Positions 11,377 to 21,606 of a stretch of DNA of 64,000 nt are shown in pieces. Origin of the DNA: Pilatotrama ljubarskyi (lineage: Eukaryota > Basidiomycota > Agaricomycetes > Polyporales > Polyporaceae); the NCBI GenBank assembly GCA_022385805.1, contig MU277723.1, forward strand, positions 68,336 through 132,335, read 5' to 3'. Made by a program: the position numbers and the translations under genes. The notes below the pieces were generated by a model that saw only the letters and a program-made list of their open reading frames with translations, was not told where the DNA came from and ran no database searches. Each line of letters starts with the position of its first letter. Position 1 is the first letter of the stretch.

Positions 11377-13581
11377 ATGAGTGTGAGAGCCCTAGAATAT
11401 CTCCCATGGTAGATCCTCGCTAACCTACTGCAATAGTCGCGGAATTTGGTGAAGTCGTGCCCATACGACGGATGCGACTACGTCTCCACGTCGGCGTCCT
11501 CGAGAACAAACGACCACAATGTGACCTCGCATGTGTCAAACCTACATAAGCAGAAGACCAGCGTGTGGTACGGTGGTGAGCCTGCACCGGTCCCTCTGAT
11601 CTCACGTCTTGCTCATGGAATTGGGCAACCACCGCAGCAACCCAGGTTACAATTCACAGAGATCTGAAGACCAAAGAGCTCACCTGTCCATGCGGAAAGT
11701 ATAGCCACAAGAACGCGTCTCTTGTGCGCAGACATGCCCTTGCTCAACACAAAGGAAGTGCCAGCGCCCAGAAACAATTGGAATCGGGCGTGGCCACGAG
11801 CTCCTCTGCCGCCGAACAGAGCGACCGTTCTTCTCCCGGCCCTTCCGGCTCTCCAGTTCTGTCGTCTGCACCTACCTCTGTGCATACAGCGGCTCGTTCT
11901 TCGAGTGAGTCATCTCTGCCCGCATCCTGGGCCATTCGTCAAGAACTAATTCGGAGACGTAGTTACGAATGCTTCTGCATCGAAAGCCCGAAAGGTCTCC
12001 TCCTTCAAGTCAGCATTCATTCCTGTGGCTCTGCCTGCACTCAAGCGCAAACGCGACGTCACTACAGCGGAGGAGGACAGGCCTGCGTCCAAGTCACGGC
12101 GAACGGACGCGGAGAAAGCCCCCGCCCCCTGTAGCTCATCAGGCCCTCGGAAGTCTGCTCACGAGATTAGCCCGCCAACAGCGAGTACCTCAAAGACAAG
12201 TCTCCCAGAACGGGCTCAGCCAATGTCATCGTGGGGCAGGTTGTTCTCCAGCTTGAAGAAGCCCTTCATCGGCCGAGTCGACGACGGCATAGGCTCATCT
12301 AGTAGAATCGTAGAAACCTCCGTATCAAAGCAGATCTTTGCTACAGGAGGGCTCAGGTCGGGCAAGACTTCGAGGGTGCCTCTTCTCGAGCGACGGGGCG
12401 GGTCGCCGGCCTTATCTGCAGCTCCTCCCGCACCGCGACTACCCGCGGTTGTAACTGGCACCAGCAGCTCGAACGCCGGCTCGAGCACGTCTCGCGCTCC
12501 TCTCACCGGGAAGACGTCTGTCTCCTCTGCCAGGCGTGAAACCGGCCGACTATCTGCTTCGCGCATCCAGCTTGACGCTCCGCCTTCCGATTCTGACGTC
12601 GAGATGAGCGTAGAAGAGGAGCAAGCTGGGTCCCCGAATCCATATGACTGGCTCCCAGAGGACGAGCTGGAGTGCGACAAGTGCTACAAGCGGATCAAGT
12701 GTAGCAACGAGGACCCGAGGATCCGTTACGGATGGACGTGCGACGCGTGCCGCGGGAGGGCCCCTTCGAAAACCACCTCGGCGAAGTCCGCAAAGCCCGT
12801 CCTTTCGACCGCCGCTGCGAAACCTGCAAAGCCTGCCCTCTCCACTAGCACTGCGGCTGCGCCTGCTCCTCCTGCGCCTGCTTCCCATCGGGCGAAGCCC
12901 AAACCGAGACCCAGATTCTTCGGTACACCCGTTCGGATCGCACGCGAGGTGCTGGAGATCGATACTGGCTCGTCAGCCGGGAAGGTGCGCGTGAATGTGG
13001 AGTTCGCCTGTAGCGACGACTTGCCTCTCAAGCGACCTGCGGTCTCTTCAAGCTCCGCGGACCGCGAGACATCGCAGCATCGCGCTGTGGTCGATCCATC
13101 CTCGAGCGGTGACCAGCCTATACGCTTCACGCCCGGGGACGTCACTGATTCCGACGCTGACGTTGACGTACCTTCGCGGGGCATTGGGAACGACCATAGT
13201 GTGGTGAAGAAGCCCCGGAAGAGGCGCGTCACCAAGCAGATGCGCGCGCGCGAGTTTCGACACTGGCTCGACGGCGTCCTCGACGACTACCACGTCAAGA
13301 AGGCCGAGGGCGACGCGAAGTCGGCGGTGGTCGTCGACGATGTCGATTACAATATCGTCCGCGCCATGCAGAAGGAAGGCGGGGCATCGTACACGACCTC
13401 CGAGGAGTTCTTCGAGGCGCTGCAGGAGTGCGTGCAAGTGCAGAAGGAGGGGCTCAAGGAGGGCAGGAAGGACGTGCTGCAGTTCCGGGGCGGGTACTCC
13501 ATCGTCGCGCAGCCGAGGATCGGCCGTAGTGCTCGGGCGGAGAAGGTCAAGGCGAAGTTGCGTGAGATCGGATTGGTGTGA
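11377..13581 (+). CDS. Zinc-finger nuclear protein with three Cys-rich modules
   Basis: Exons 11377-11382, 11437-11575, 11662-11904 and 11963-13581 close to 668 aa. The start codon sits in a two-codon exon (Met-Ser), spliced through an intron with a good branch point (CGCTAACC). Two C2H2-like fingers follow: SCPYDGCDY with downstream histidines, and ELTCPCGKYSHKNASLVRRH plus a second His. A basic stretch, LKRKRD, may be a nuclear signal. A disordered Ser-rich middle leads to a third module of the CxxC...CxxC type (LECDKCYKRIKC...WTCDACRG). After a Pro/Ala/Lys-rich linker the last ~110 residues are a charged, probably folded domain (MRAREFRHWLDGVLDDYH). I do not know a family with this order of parts. 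DNA binding or chromatin association is inferred, not shown. Confidence 0.75.
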
Positions 13582-14525
13582 GTGTGTTCCGATGTTGACG
13601 GCGCGTGACGCTCTAAGGAGACGTGCTGACATGCCTCGGGGACGTCCTACAGGCTACTTGATGACCGGGTCAGCACGGACACGTCGGCCGACCTTGACGG
13701 CTCAGCAAGGGTTAGGATGGTCACATCCTGGTACTACCCATGCACATGCGGAGGTACTTTCATTCCCAAGCATGGCGGTCGCTCCGCGACGCTGGAGAAG
13801 AAGGGTGAGTGGAAAGGAAAGGCATGTGGGGGACAGATCTTGTTGCGCGTGGGCGGGGACCACTCGCTCGCGGCCTACGGCATCAACGGACAGCATATTT
13901 CGCTGATGGTTATCCACTAGGGAACTCCGGCCTTGGATACTGCAGCTCGCATCCCCTCGCCATGCTGGCCGGTATCGTACTGTTCCTCTAATCATGCAAT
14001 GACTCGGATCTGCCTATTGCTACTGTTACTGCACGCCTATTCTATGTTACGTACTCTGAGCACTATAGCATCAACTATGATGTGAGCTTCAATAGGACAC
14101 CAGTCTACTTAGGGCATCTAGGTTCACTCAGCGCGTTGGTCAACAAAGGAGATACCACGACTACCCTCCAGGAGTGGCACGCCCCAGTGCTCGTGACCCA
14201 CGCGTTCTATATGGACGCGACTTCCACGCGTCGTCGTAACGCGAAAATCACGACCGGCTATGTTACACGGCGCAAGCAGCCTCAAGACACCCAGCCATTC
14301 ATATTGAAGCTCCAAGCTCAAGCCGTCCCGCTTTCTAGCCCAAAAAGAGGGACGTACTCCGTGCAAGGCCTAGCTATTGGCTGTAACATGACCAAGCTCG
14401 TGACTAGGACAGCGCACAACGACGGGCAATGACGAGATTCGACACGGAGTCATATTGCGATATAGTACATGGTAGATAGTAGAAGCCGATATCCTAAATA
14501 GAAGTCCTCGCCGGGTTCTATCCTC
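13582..14525. other. Convergent intergenic region
   Basis: It lies between the 3' ends of the zinc-finger gene and isocitrate lyase. Apart from a short frame at 13717-13920, listed separately, nothing is supported. The part from about 14000 to 14130 is AT-richer, as expected for 3' ends. Confidence 0.5.
13717..13920 (+). CDS. Short Cys-containing ORF, doubtful
   Basis: A 67-codon frame begins MVTSWYYPCTCGGTF and continues through RSATLEKKGEWKGKACGG. The CTC pair and later Cys/His residues faintly recall the CPC-type finger of the upstream gene. It could be a small gene, a fragment left from a finger gene, or chance. A GT donor candidate (GGTGAGTGG) lies inside it, after LEKK. No start context or downstream exon confirms it. 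Confidence 0.2.
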   Translation: MVTSWYYPCTCGGTFIPKHGGRSATLEKKGEWKGKACGGQILLRVGGDHSLAAYGINGQHISLMVIH

Positions 14526-16426
14526 TCAAAGCTTGGTTTTGAACTGATCCTCCGTTACGCCCTTGCCCATCGCAGCAGTCGAGGACACGCCGCCGGTGAC
14601 GGTCTTCATGAGGTTGTCCATGTAGTCCGCTCCGCTCCACTGCAAGTATGGGCCTGGATAAGTGACAGGACTTCACTGAACAGGAGAAGAGAACGTACCG
14701 TCTGGTGAGTGAGAACGTCGCAGCCGATCTCGCGCTCGCGGCGCTGGACGAGCTCGACGTAGGCCTTCATGCCCTCCGTCGCGAACGCGCGGGCGAACAG
14801 GTCGCTGATGTAGGCATTCGAGTGTAGACCAGCAAGCTGAAACCAACACTGTCAGCCTCTCGAATACAACAACCTTGCTTTCACGTCGACCCACCGTGAT
14901 GAACTGCCAGACGAAGCCGAGCTTGCCCAGCTCCCATACGTACGCCTTCATGTCGTCTGCGTTGAGGCCAGCAGCCTCCCAGTTGAACGACGGGCTCAGG
15001 TTGTACGCGAGCCACTGCTCGGGGTAGACCGCGTGCACGCCCTCCGCGAACTCCTTCGCCTGAGCGAGGATCGGCTTCTTCGTCTCCATCCAGAGGAGGT
15101 CCGAGTACGGCGCGAACGCGACCGCGCGGTTGATCGCGCACTGGGTGCCGCCCTGGTAGCGGTAGTAGCCCTCACGCGTGCGCGGCGCGTCCCAGTCCCA
15201 GAACGGCACCTGCCGCAGCCCAAACTCGTTCTTCGCGATGTCGACCGCGGTCGGGTAGGAGACGTGCGCGACGCGCTCCGTGAAGCGCTGGAGCGTGCGG
15301 TCGTCTGCGCCCTGTGCTCGGAGCGCGTTGGCGAGCGTCGTCGAGAAGAGCTGGATGTTCGCCGCGGCCATCCATTGCTCCTCGACGGCCTCGAGCGCAT
15401 CGCCGGTCTTGCCCGCCTTCTCGGCCTCGTTCAGCTCGACGACGAGCGGGCGGAGGTCGGGATTCGTTGAGCCGAGGATGAAGGGGTGGTCGCGCTCGTC
15501 GACGTTCGTCGTGATGAGCGTTGCGGCTTCAGAGTCCGTCCGCGCAATGACGAGGTTGTTCACGCCCATGATGTCGAACTGGAGGCGGATCGCGACCAGC
15601 CGGTTGATGTGCTCTTGAATCGGGACGAGCACCTTACCCGCCATGTGTCCGCACTTCTTCGTGCCGGGCGCCTGGTCCTCGATGTGGATACCAGCGGCAC
15701 CCTTCTCGACGAACATCTTGGCAAGTTTCATCGTGGCGGTGAGACCGCCGTGGCCGGTGTCCGCGTCCGCAATGATGGGCCGAAGGTAGTCGATCGCAGG
15801 CGTCTCCGCGAGCTGCTTCTCCGACATGCGCGAACGTGCTTCCCGCTGTTTGCGGTCGTGGAAGAGTTGGGCCATGAACAGGTGCTCGACCTTGTTTGGC
15901 ACGGTATTTGAAGGGTAGTCTGGGACGAAGGCATGAGCATCGACGATGCAGAGCACAGCCCATGGACATACCGGCAAGATCGGGACCAGGTTCGTTTGAG
16001 CTCGAGGCAGTACTCGACGACTGCCAGCCAGAGACGTAGACGGTCTCGAGGTACTTCGCCATCTGCGTCACCTGTACGGGGTCAAGCCTACAACACGTGC
16101 TTTAGCACAATTCGGGGCGCATAGATGCACGCATATACTCACGCGCCGTAAGTGTGCGAGGGCGTGCCGTTCTTGAAGCGCTCCGAGAGGATGCGCCATA
16201 GCTTCTTCGCCTGCACGTCCGAGGGGTAGGAGATGGGGAGCGTGCCGCGCTTGGAGACGACCTGTGCCGCGGTGTAGGGCCGCTTGATCTGCGAGAACCG
16301 AGGGTCCTGCGTGCAGGGTATGCGTTAGTTTGAACGTCGCGTTCAGGGGGGCGGTAGCGAACGCACCTTCCACCATTGCTCGACCTTAGCGACCTCGGCC
16401 TGGAAAGCTGCGCGCTCGTTGGACAT
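14526..16426 (-). CDS. ICL1: Isocitrate lyase
   Basis: It cleaves isocitrate to glyoxylate and succinate, the first step of the glyoxylate bypass, which allows growth on fatty acids, acetate or ethanol. The first exon (16426-16367) encodes [20 protein letters not shown]. Later exons carry [20 protein letters not shown], the DADTGHGG metal-binding segment, the catalytic signature [13 protein letters not shown] and the NLSPSFNW region. The chain ends DQFKTKL followed by TGA at 14526-14528. The length (about 530 aa) is usual for fungal enzymes. The last three residues, TKL, resemble a weak peroxisomal signal, so glyoxysomal location is possible. Expression is normally carbon-regulated in fungi. 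An inverted CCAAT lies near 16612 upstream, with no proof that it acts. Confidence 0.96.
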
Positions 16427-17025
16427 CGTTGCGTGTGGGATGGGGACGACGGTGGTGACGGTAGTAGACAAGAAGCAAAGAGAGAGGAGGGGAGGGAGGA
16501 GGGGGAATGCGGGGGCGCGGAAATGGAGCGCAAAGACATTTGAATGTTCTGCGAGGTTAGCACCGATCGCCTGAACGCGTCAAGCCCAGTCCAAGAGCAC
16601 AAGCCGGGCCATGTGATTGGGCCCCTCCGCACCCCGGCGCTAGCCGACGTGGGGCCCCGCCTAGGCGCTCGGCGCACCGTCCCCCGCCCCCCTTCGGCCG
16701 ATGCCCGCCCGAAGGCCCCGACGTCCCCAGAGTCCGCGGCGGAGACGTCTCTCGCCCGCCATGAGAGTCGCGGTGCGGCCCCGGGGGAGAACTCACCGCG
16801 CGTATGCGCACTAACGCCCCCGAGTCCACGCTTGGCGCCGCCGAAACCGGACGCACCTTCTCAGTGTGCCGCGCTTCGGACTTTGGACGGATTGCGCGCG
16901 GCGTTGGATAGTGACGTCGTCTTGACTCGCATACCATGGCATTTCCGACCATGTGCCCAACGACGGTGGATGAGGAGAGAGGCCAGAAGGCGCAACGAGG
17001 ATCCATGTTACTCCTACTCCTAAGC
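16427..17025. other. Intergenic: ICL1 promoter and ALG7 3' flank
   Basis: Both flanking genes run on the minus strand. The section from about 16600 to 16870 is very GC-rich, which leaves long frames open on both strands by composition; none looks like protein. It should contain the isocitrate lyase promoter. Confidence 0.5.
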
Positions 17026-18950
17026 CTACCGCCGGTTACCGTCGTACACGAGCCCTGCTAGACCGTACCGCACGAAGAACGCCACCAAGCTACCGCAAAC
17101 CTGCGGATGCAGAGGAATAATCCAGACCGTCAGCGATCCCGTTCCACTTCCAAGTCCCATACCCAGCCCGTTCTCGGGCAAGCACAAGGCACCGACATTC
17201 GCGGTGCCTTCACACATTCAACGAAGGACCGGGGCTCACCTGCGTCGCAATCAACACCCGTGTGAGGCTGTCCTCCCTCATCGGCCCGAGCCGGAGCAGA
17301 AACACGTTCAGGATAGTCAGATTCGTCGTCTGCGCAATCTCGCCCGTCCGCTCGTCGAGCGAAAGCTCCACGAGTCCCAGCGCGGAAAACACGCGGAGCA
17401 CGAAGGAAGCGAGCGCAGTCGGGCGCTTCTCTTTGAATTCCGCACGCGAGGGATGTAGCAGCTGCGTCTCTGGGTCGAACCTACACGCGGGGCCCCGCAG
17501 GGAGTCAGTCGCTCAGTTCGGAAATGGGTGGCCTACCCCGTGGGGCATACAGGCTCCTCTGGGTCGGGGGGGCTGTACGCACCTCGGAACGCGATGTCGT
17601 GGACACGGAACGAGCCCGAAGAGCTGGGGACATGAGAGCACGAAGTTGAAGATCTGGGGTAGGAAGAACAGCAACAGAGTTTTGGAGAAGTGCGCCTGGA
17701 TGCCAACTACTGCGAATGCCATTCCGGTCACGTAGCACAGCGTGTCACCAGGGAACGCACGGGCAGGATACCTGCAAGAATATGTAAGTCGGCCGGACAG
17801 AATGGGTTCCATAGCAGTCGTACCAATTGTGGTACATGAAGCCTAAGCATGCACCCAGGAGCGGCAGCATGAAGTACAGACTGAGCAAGTGCCGCTCGAC
17901 GAGAATCCTACTACCGTAGGCCATTCCAGCGCTCCAGACGCCGCCCACTTTGACTCCTTCTGTAACATGCAGAGGAAGGGGGATGCGGAAGCCGAACGCC
18001 CAGGGAAGGTATAGCAGGTCATTGAGGATGACGGAGAGTGCGATCACTACCGCCTGAGAGACCTCTGAACCGTTGATGCCTGCAAGGATGTTGATGCTGT
18101 TGGTGCAGAAGGTCGAGAGGAGGGACATATACACGTAGTACAGAGGTCCTAGGAACTGATGAACATGAGCGCCGCGAGAAGTTGTCCGGTGAAAACGTAC
18201 CGAGGTTGATCAGGGTACCCAGCAGCCATCGCAGCGGTATGGGGACTACCACATCCGTGGCGCCGCGCTCAGAGTAGTACACGATAAGCAGTGGGATGCA
18301 GGCGATGATGGGTATAGGTAGCTTGTGCCGCCACCGGATGTCGAAGACGTCGTCCAGGAAGCCTAGCATGGTAGCCATCAAGAGGGAGAGAAGGGACGAA
18401 AGGTACACTGCTAGCTTGCAAAGGCGAGCTTGTGGGATCGGCAAAACGGTACGGGGAGTCCGGTCATAGCACTCACTTGATGGTGGGGGAACTCATCGAC
18501 GACAATACCCTCGCGGGCCCTTTTCGAAGAGTCATGGTGGTTGGTGATAGATTCTGAGAAGGCGTAGGGAATGAAGAGGATGAGGAGGAGAATGTAAGTG
18601 GTCGCGCAGACGAGCCCTTGACTCTCTGGTCTATGCGGGACAATGTGAGACACCACGCCATCCGCAGGCCTCCAGAGAACGCACATCGGTGTATCATATG
18701 TCTTCAGCAGATCCCTCCCTTTCAAGTTGGCTCGTATGAAAGCCGGGCCGAGGGCGGGCACCAGATACAGGGAGGCCAAGAATGCAAGGATCGCGAACCC
18801 AAGAGCAGCATAAAGTGCAGGGAGGGCGGGGACCGGGTCGAGCAGAGGCCGCACAAGGAACCAGGCTGCAGTTGGACCCAGGAGAAAGAGCAAGGCCTTG
18901 GGGAGCGGTCGCGGGCGCAGTGCCTGTACGTGCGCCATCTCTTGCCGCAA
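17026..18950 (-). CDS. ALG7: UDP-GlcNAc:dolichyl-phosphate GlcNAc-1-P transferase
   Basis: It catalyses the first step of N-glycan precursor assembly at the ER membrane, transferring GlcNAc-1-P from UDP-GlcNAc to dolichyl phosphate; it is the tunicamycin target. The chain is hydrophobic with about ten membrane spans. Family motifs appear in order: [16 protein letters not shown], then [14 protein letters not shown] (Asp pair, Arg-His-Lys), then [18 protein letters not shown], then [16 protein letters not shown]. The C-terminal exon encodes [20 protein letters not shown], ending in a TAG at 17026-17028. The start at 18950 gives [11 protein letters not shown]; a second ATG four codons on is equally possible. 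It has several introns, and a loop between LPIP and GTLINL also contains one. It diverges from the first F-box gene. Confidence 0.94.
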
Positions 18951-19254
18951 CTGCTTGCGGTCCGTTGAATTCTAGGATGTATGTGCGCAGAGCAAAGCTA
19001 GCCAGGAGATTGCGGAGCTTTGTGTCGGGTGAGTTATGTCTGCATAAGTAGAGCTAATAGGCGGACGGTGCACATATGTGGTGAGACGCGACTGACAGTG
19101 ATGCGGACGTGTCGTCCGACGTCGATCACTCACCGGCAAACGCGGCCACGTGGCTCACGCGCTCTACTTGAGCACGAGTCTGGAGGCAATCCATCTGAGC
19201 TCCTCCTGGCTTCTACAACCTTTGCAGCTGGAGTGCTGCTTGCGAAAGGACCCC
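18951..19254. other. Divergent promoter between ALG7 and F-box gene A
   Basis: About 300 bp separates ALG7 (minus) from F-box gene A (plus). A frame open from 19150 runs into the F-box gene, but the first 35 codons have no counterpart in the paralogue, so I treat them as leader sequence. Confidence 0.5.
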
Positions 19255-21150
19255 ATGGCAGAGAGCCATGACCCTTTCAGTGCCCGCAATGAGCAGGCTA
19301 CTGTCTCAGAGCTCCTGGAAGAAGTTACTCGGCTACGTCGTGACAATGCCTCCCTCCGCGAGTTGAACGCTGCTCTTAGGGAGGGTAATGCGGCCTTGAA
19401 GCAAGCCAACACCGCTCTTGGGCAAGCCAGTGTTGCCTTTCAACTAGCGGCATCGCTTGGGAACGGAATATGCCCGTCTGAACACGAGTGTGCAACTGAT
19501 CCATCGCGATCCCATATTGCGGTGAGCAGACCTCGAGCGGCCGAAGGTGTAAGTGACGGTTCTGACCGCTTCCCGCCTTCCTATTCCCAACAGATACAGA
19601 CCACCGAAGACGTGATTGGCCATATAGGCAACCTTCCACAAGAACTACTGCTCCGTATTTTCCTTGCGACGATACCTCCTGATGAGAACTACGATCTCTC
19701 CGTATCGGCCGGCCCACGAACTCCATGGCTCGTCTCCGTCAGTACGCGTGCAGCACTGCCGCTCGTCTGCAAGGCGTGGTACGGCCCTGCCTCGGAAGCT
19801 CTCTACTTGGATATCGCTCTCCGGCGCATGGGCCAGATCTCTGCCCTCGCTCGCACTCTGCGCTCTGCCCGCCATGTTTACGGCTCGGATCCTAGCAGGT
19901 TCATCAAGCGTGTACGCATGATCGGGTGTGTCGTTCTGGGCAGGGCCGCCGACGTCGTCGAGAAGGACTTGTCACTCGTCTTACGGTACTGCTCGAACCT
20001 CACCGCTCTCGAGTGGCACCCGCACCCATCCTTTGACAGCGCGATTACACCCCCAGACGATCCTGACGTCTGGTACAATCCGATGTGGCTTCTCTCATCG
20101 AAGAAGGGCAGCCCTGGTGCCACCCTCGCGGATCGATGTGCCGCCGGCTTGCAACACCTCGCTTTCTCCGAGAACCTGCATTCTGACCATCTGCAAATCC
20201 ATCATCTCCTCTTGGTATCGACGCGTCTTACCACCCTCGTCTTGGGACCCGTTCTGCACCTCCCATCCACCTCCGCCGAGTCAAGTCTCCTTCCTGTCCA
20301 GCTTCCCTACCTTGAGTCCCTCGAGATGCGCAATGACGACGCTGGCTATGAGGAATACATCTGTGCGCTGTGGAGCCTGCCCAACCTCAGGAAGCTTACA
20401 CTTCTTTCTTCCGTAGAGCTTCCGCGGCGGCTCCTTGAACGCCTCGGAGGTCGCTTGGAGTATCTTCACGTAGTCCTCGGGGCGAACTGGAGAGGATTGG
20501 CTGCACACGACACTCTGGTGGAACTCTCAACCCTCTGCCCGGTCCTCAAACATCTCGTCCTCCCGGAAGTGCCTACGCTCAACCTCCAATGCACCATCGT
20601 ATCGCCGACGCTGCTCTACCTCGACATCTGGGGGTCTCTACAGAAACGACGCGTGGTCGAGCTGATGTGCGAGATGGGGCATGCCTGCGGGCTCCCTAGC
20701 CTGCGGGCCATTCGCATGCTCCCGGTCGGTATGGCGGTGCCCCATAATACACAAGCGCGCCTCCCCCTGTACTGCCACCCTGAGGGTGTGAGGGGCGATG
20801 AAATATGCGTCAAGACTTTCGCCGGTCACCGGCTATTGCAAACCTCCTGGGCACTTTTACCGGACTATCTCAGCCGTCGTGGGTTGAGGTTCTTCGGCGT
20901 ACCATGCGACGGCGACTCCGACTCCGATGACGGATCTTCCTATGATTGCGCGGAGGTGGACCCGGAAGAAGACGCAACATCTTGGATCTCGGATTCTTCT
21001 GCCCCGTCCACAGATTCCGGCGCCGACCATTCGGTCCTCGAAGACGACCACGACGACCGCGAGCGGTTGGCACCGCAGTACGACAGGGATGTGGTGTTGG
21101 AGATGTTTGCCCGAAGCCAGGAAGAGGATTTTCTGTTTGATGACGATTGA
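19255..21150 (+). CDS. F-box/LRR-like protein, copy A
   Basis: It is probably a substrate receptor of an SCF ubiquitin ligase. A leucine-rich coiled coil (about residues 16-70: ATVSELLEEVTRLRRDNASL) precedes an F-box beginning LPQELLLRIFLATIPPDE, with LVCKAWYGPASEALY in its second half. Irregular leucine-rich segments follow (TRLTTLVLGP, LPNLRKLTLLSS). The tail is acidic and ends QYDRDVVLEM...DDD. The start at 19255 (MAESHDP) is chosen because it aligns with the start of copy B; an upstream ATG at 19150 is in frame. A 72-bp stretch, 19522-19593, has perfect intron ends (GTGAGC...CAACAG) at the position of copy B's intron, and is a multiple of three without stops. Spliced length is 607 aa, unspliced 631. 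It is the left member of a tandem pair. Confidence 0.88.
   Translation: MAESHDPFSARNEQATVSELLEEVTRLRRDNASLRELNAALREGNAALKQANTALGQASVAFQLAASLGNGICPSEHECATDPSRSHIAVSRPRAAEGVSDGSDRFPPSYSQQIQTTEDVIGHIGNLPQELLLRIFLATIPPDENYDLSVSAGPRTPWLVSVSTRAALPLVCKAWYGPASEALYLDIALRRMGQISALARTLRSARHVYGSDPSRFIKRVRMIGCVVLGRAADVVEKDLSLVLRYCSNLTALEWHPHPSFDSAITPPDDPDVWYNPMWLLSSKKGSPGATLADRCAAGLQHLAFSENLHSDHLQIHHLLLVSTRLTTLVLGPVLHLPSTSAESSLLPVQLPYLESLEMRNDDAGYEEYICALWSLPNLRKLTLLSSVELPRRLLERLGGRLEYLHVVLGANWRGLAAHDTLVELSTLCPVLKHLVLPEVPTLNLQCTIVSPTLLYLDIWGSLQKRRVVELMCEMGHACGLPSLRAIRMLPVGMAVPHNTQARLPLYCHPEGVRGDEICVKTFAGHRLLQTSWALLPDYLSRRGLRFFGVPCDGDSDSDDGSSYDCAEVDPEEDATSWISDSSAPSTDSGADHSVLEDDHDDRERLAPQYDRDVVLEMFARSQEEDFLFDDD
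19522..19593 (+). other. Readable 72-bp intron in F-box gene A
   Basis: The segment starts GTGAGC and ends CCCAACAG. It sits exactly where the paralogue has a 79-bp intron (21871-21949), so splicing is expected. Because 72 is a multiple of three and there is no stop, retention would simply add 24 residues. Confidence 0.75.
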
Positions 21151-21606
21151 AGCCTATGTGTACATGCTATCATATGTGCAAATTAGCGGCCTCTGGTCTC
21201 CTAGCGGTAGATCATTATCGCGCTCTGCTGGAGTGGAGAGGACGAGTGTGGAGTTCCTCACGTTCGTCCTACAAGTCAGAGTTGATCCATGGTCCATGAG
21301 GATGAGATGTGTGTCATCTCTCGACGTCCGTTGTGCTTGCACATCGGACGTCTGCCTAGGGAGACTAGTCATCTCCCTAAGCTCGCAGGATGCAGGCCTC
21401 TCATTCAGCGGCACACATCATGGTCGACCGTGGAAACGCGCCCACGTGTTTCTCGCGCCCCCACGCTATCAGACTCACTGAACTTCAGCACTTCGTCCAC
21501 TCTAGTCCGAGTCCGACCCTGGCTTTTTTCGATCATCCATCATATCCAATCAGTTTATACTGTTGTATCCTGCTGGTCTTAAGGACTTGTTCCAAGCAGT
21601 ATCTTC
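21151..21606. other. Spacer between tandem F-box genes
   Basis: It holds the 3' flank of copy A and the promoter of copy B. No coding frame here resembles either paralogue or any known protein. Confidence 0.5.

Noticed and set aside
13048..13632. Minus-strand 194-codon frame
   Set aside because: It is the antisense shadow of the zinc-finger gene's C-terminal exon, which has better composition and closing splice phases.
15033..15470. Plus-strand 145-codon frame
   Set aside because: It is antisense to the well-conserved isocitrate lyase and is Arg/Leu/Val-rich, as antisense frames of GC-rich genes are.
6527..16426. Acyl-CoA synthetase and isocitrate lyase as a metabolic gene cluster
   Set aside because: Unrelated genes (actin capping, zinc finger) separate them and no other lipid or glyoxylate gene is present.
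16544..17023. Plus-strand frame in the GC-rich region before ICL1
   Set aside because: It is Pro/Ala/Arg-rich with no motif; open because of base composition, and antisense frames there are equally open.
19150..19254. Upstream in-frame ATG giving 35 extra residues on F-box copy A
   Set aside because: Copy B has no counterpart, and its start aligns with the ATG at 19255.
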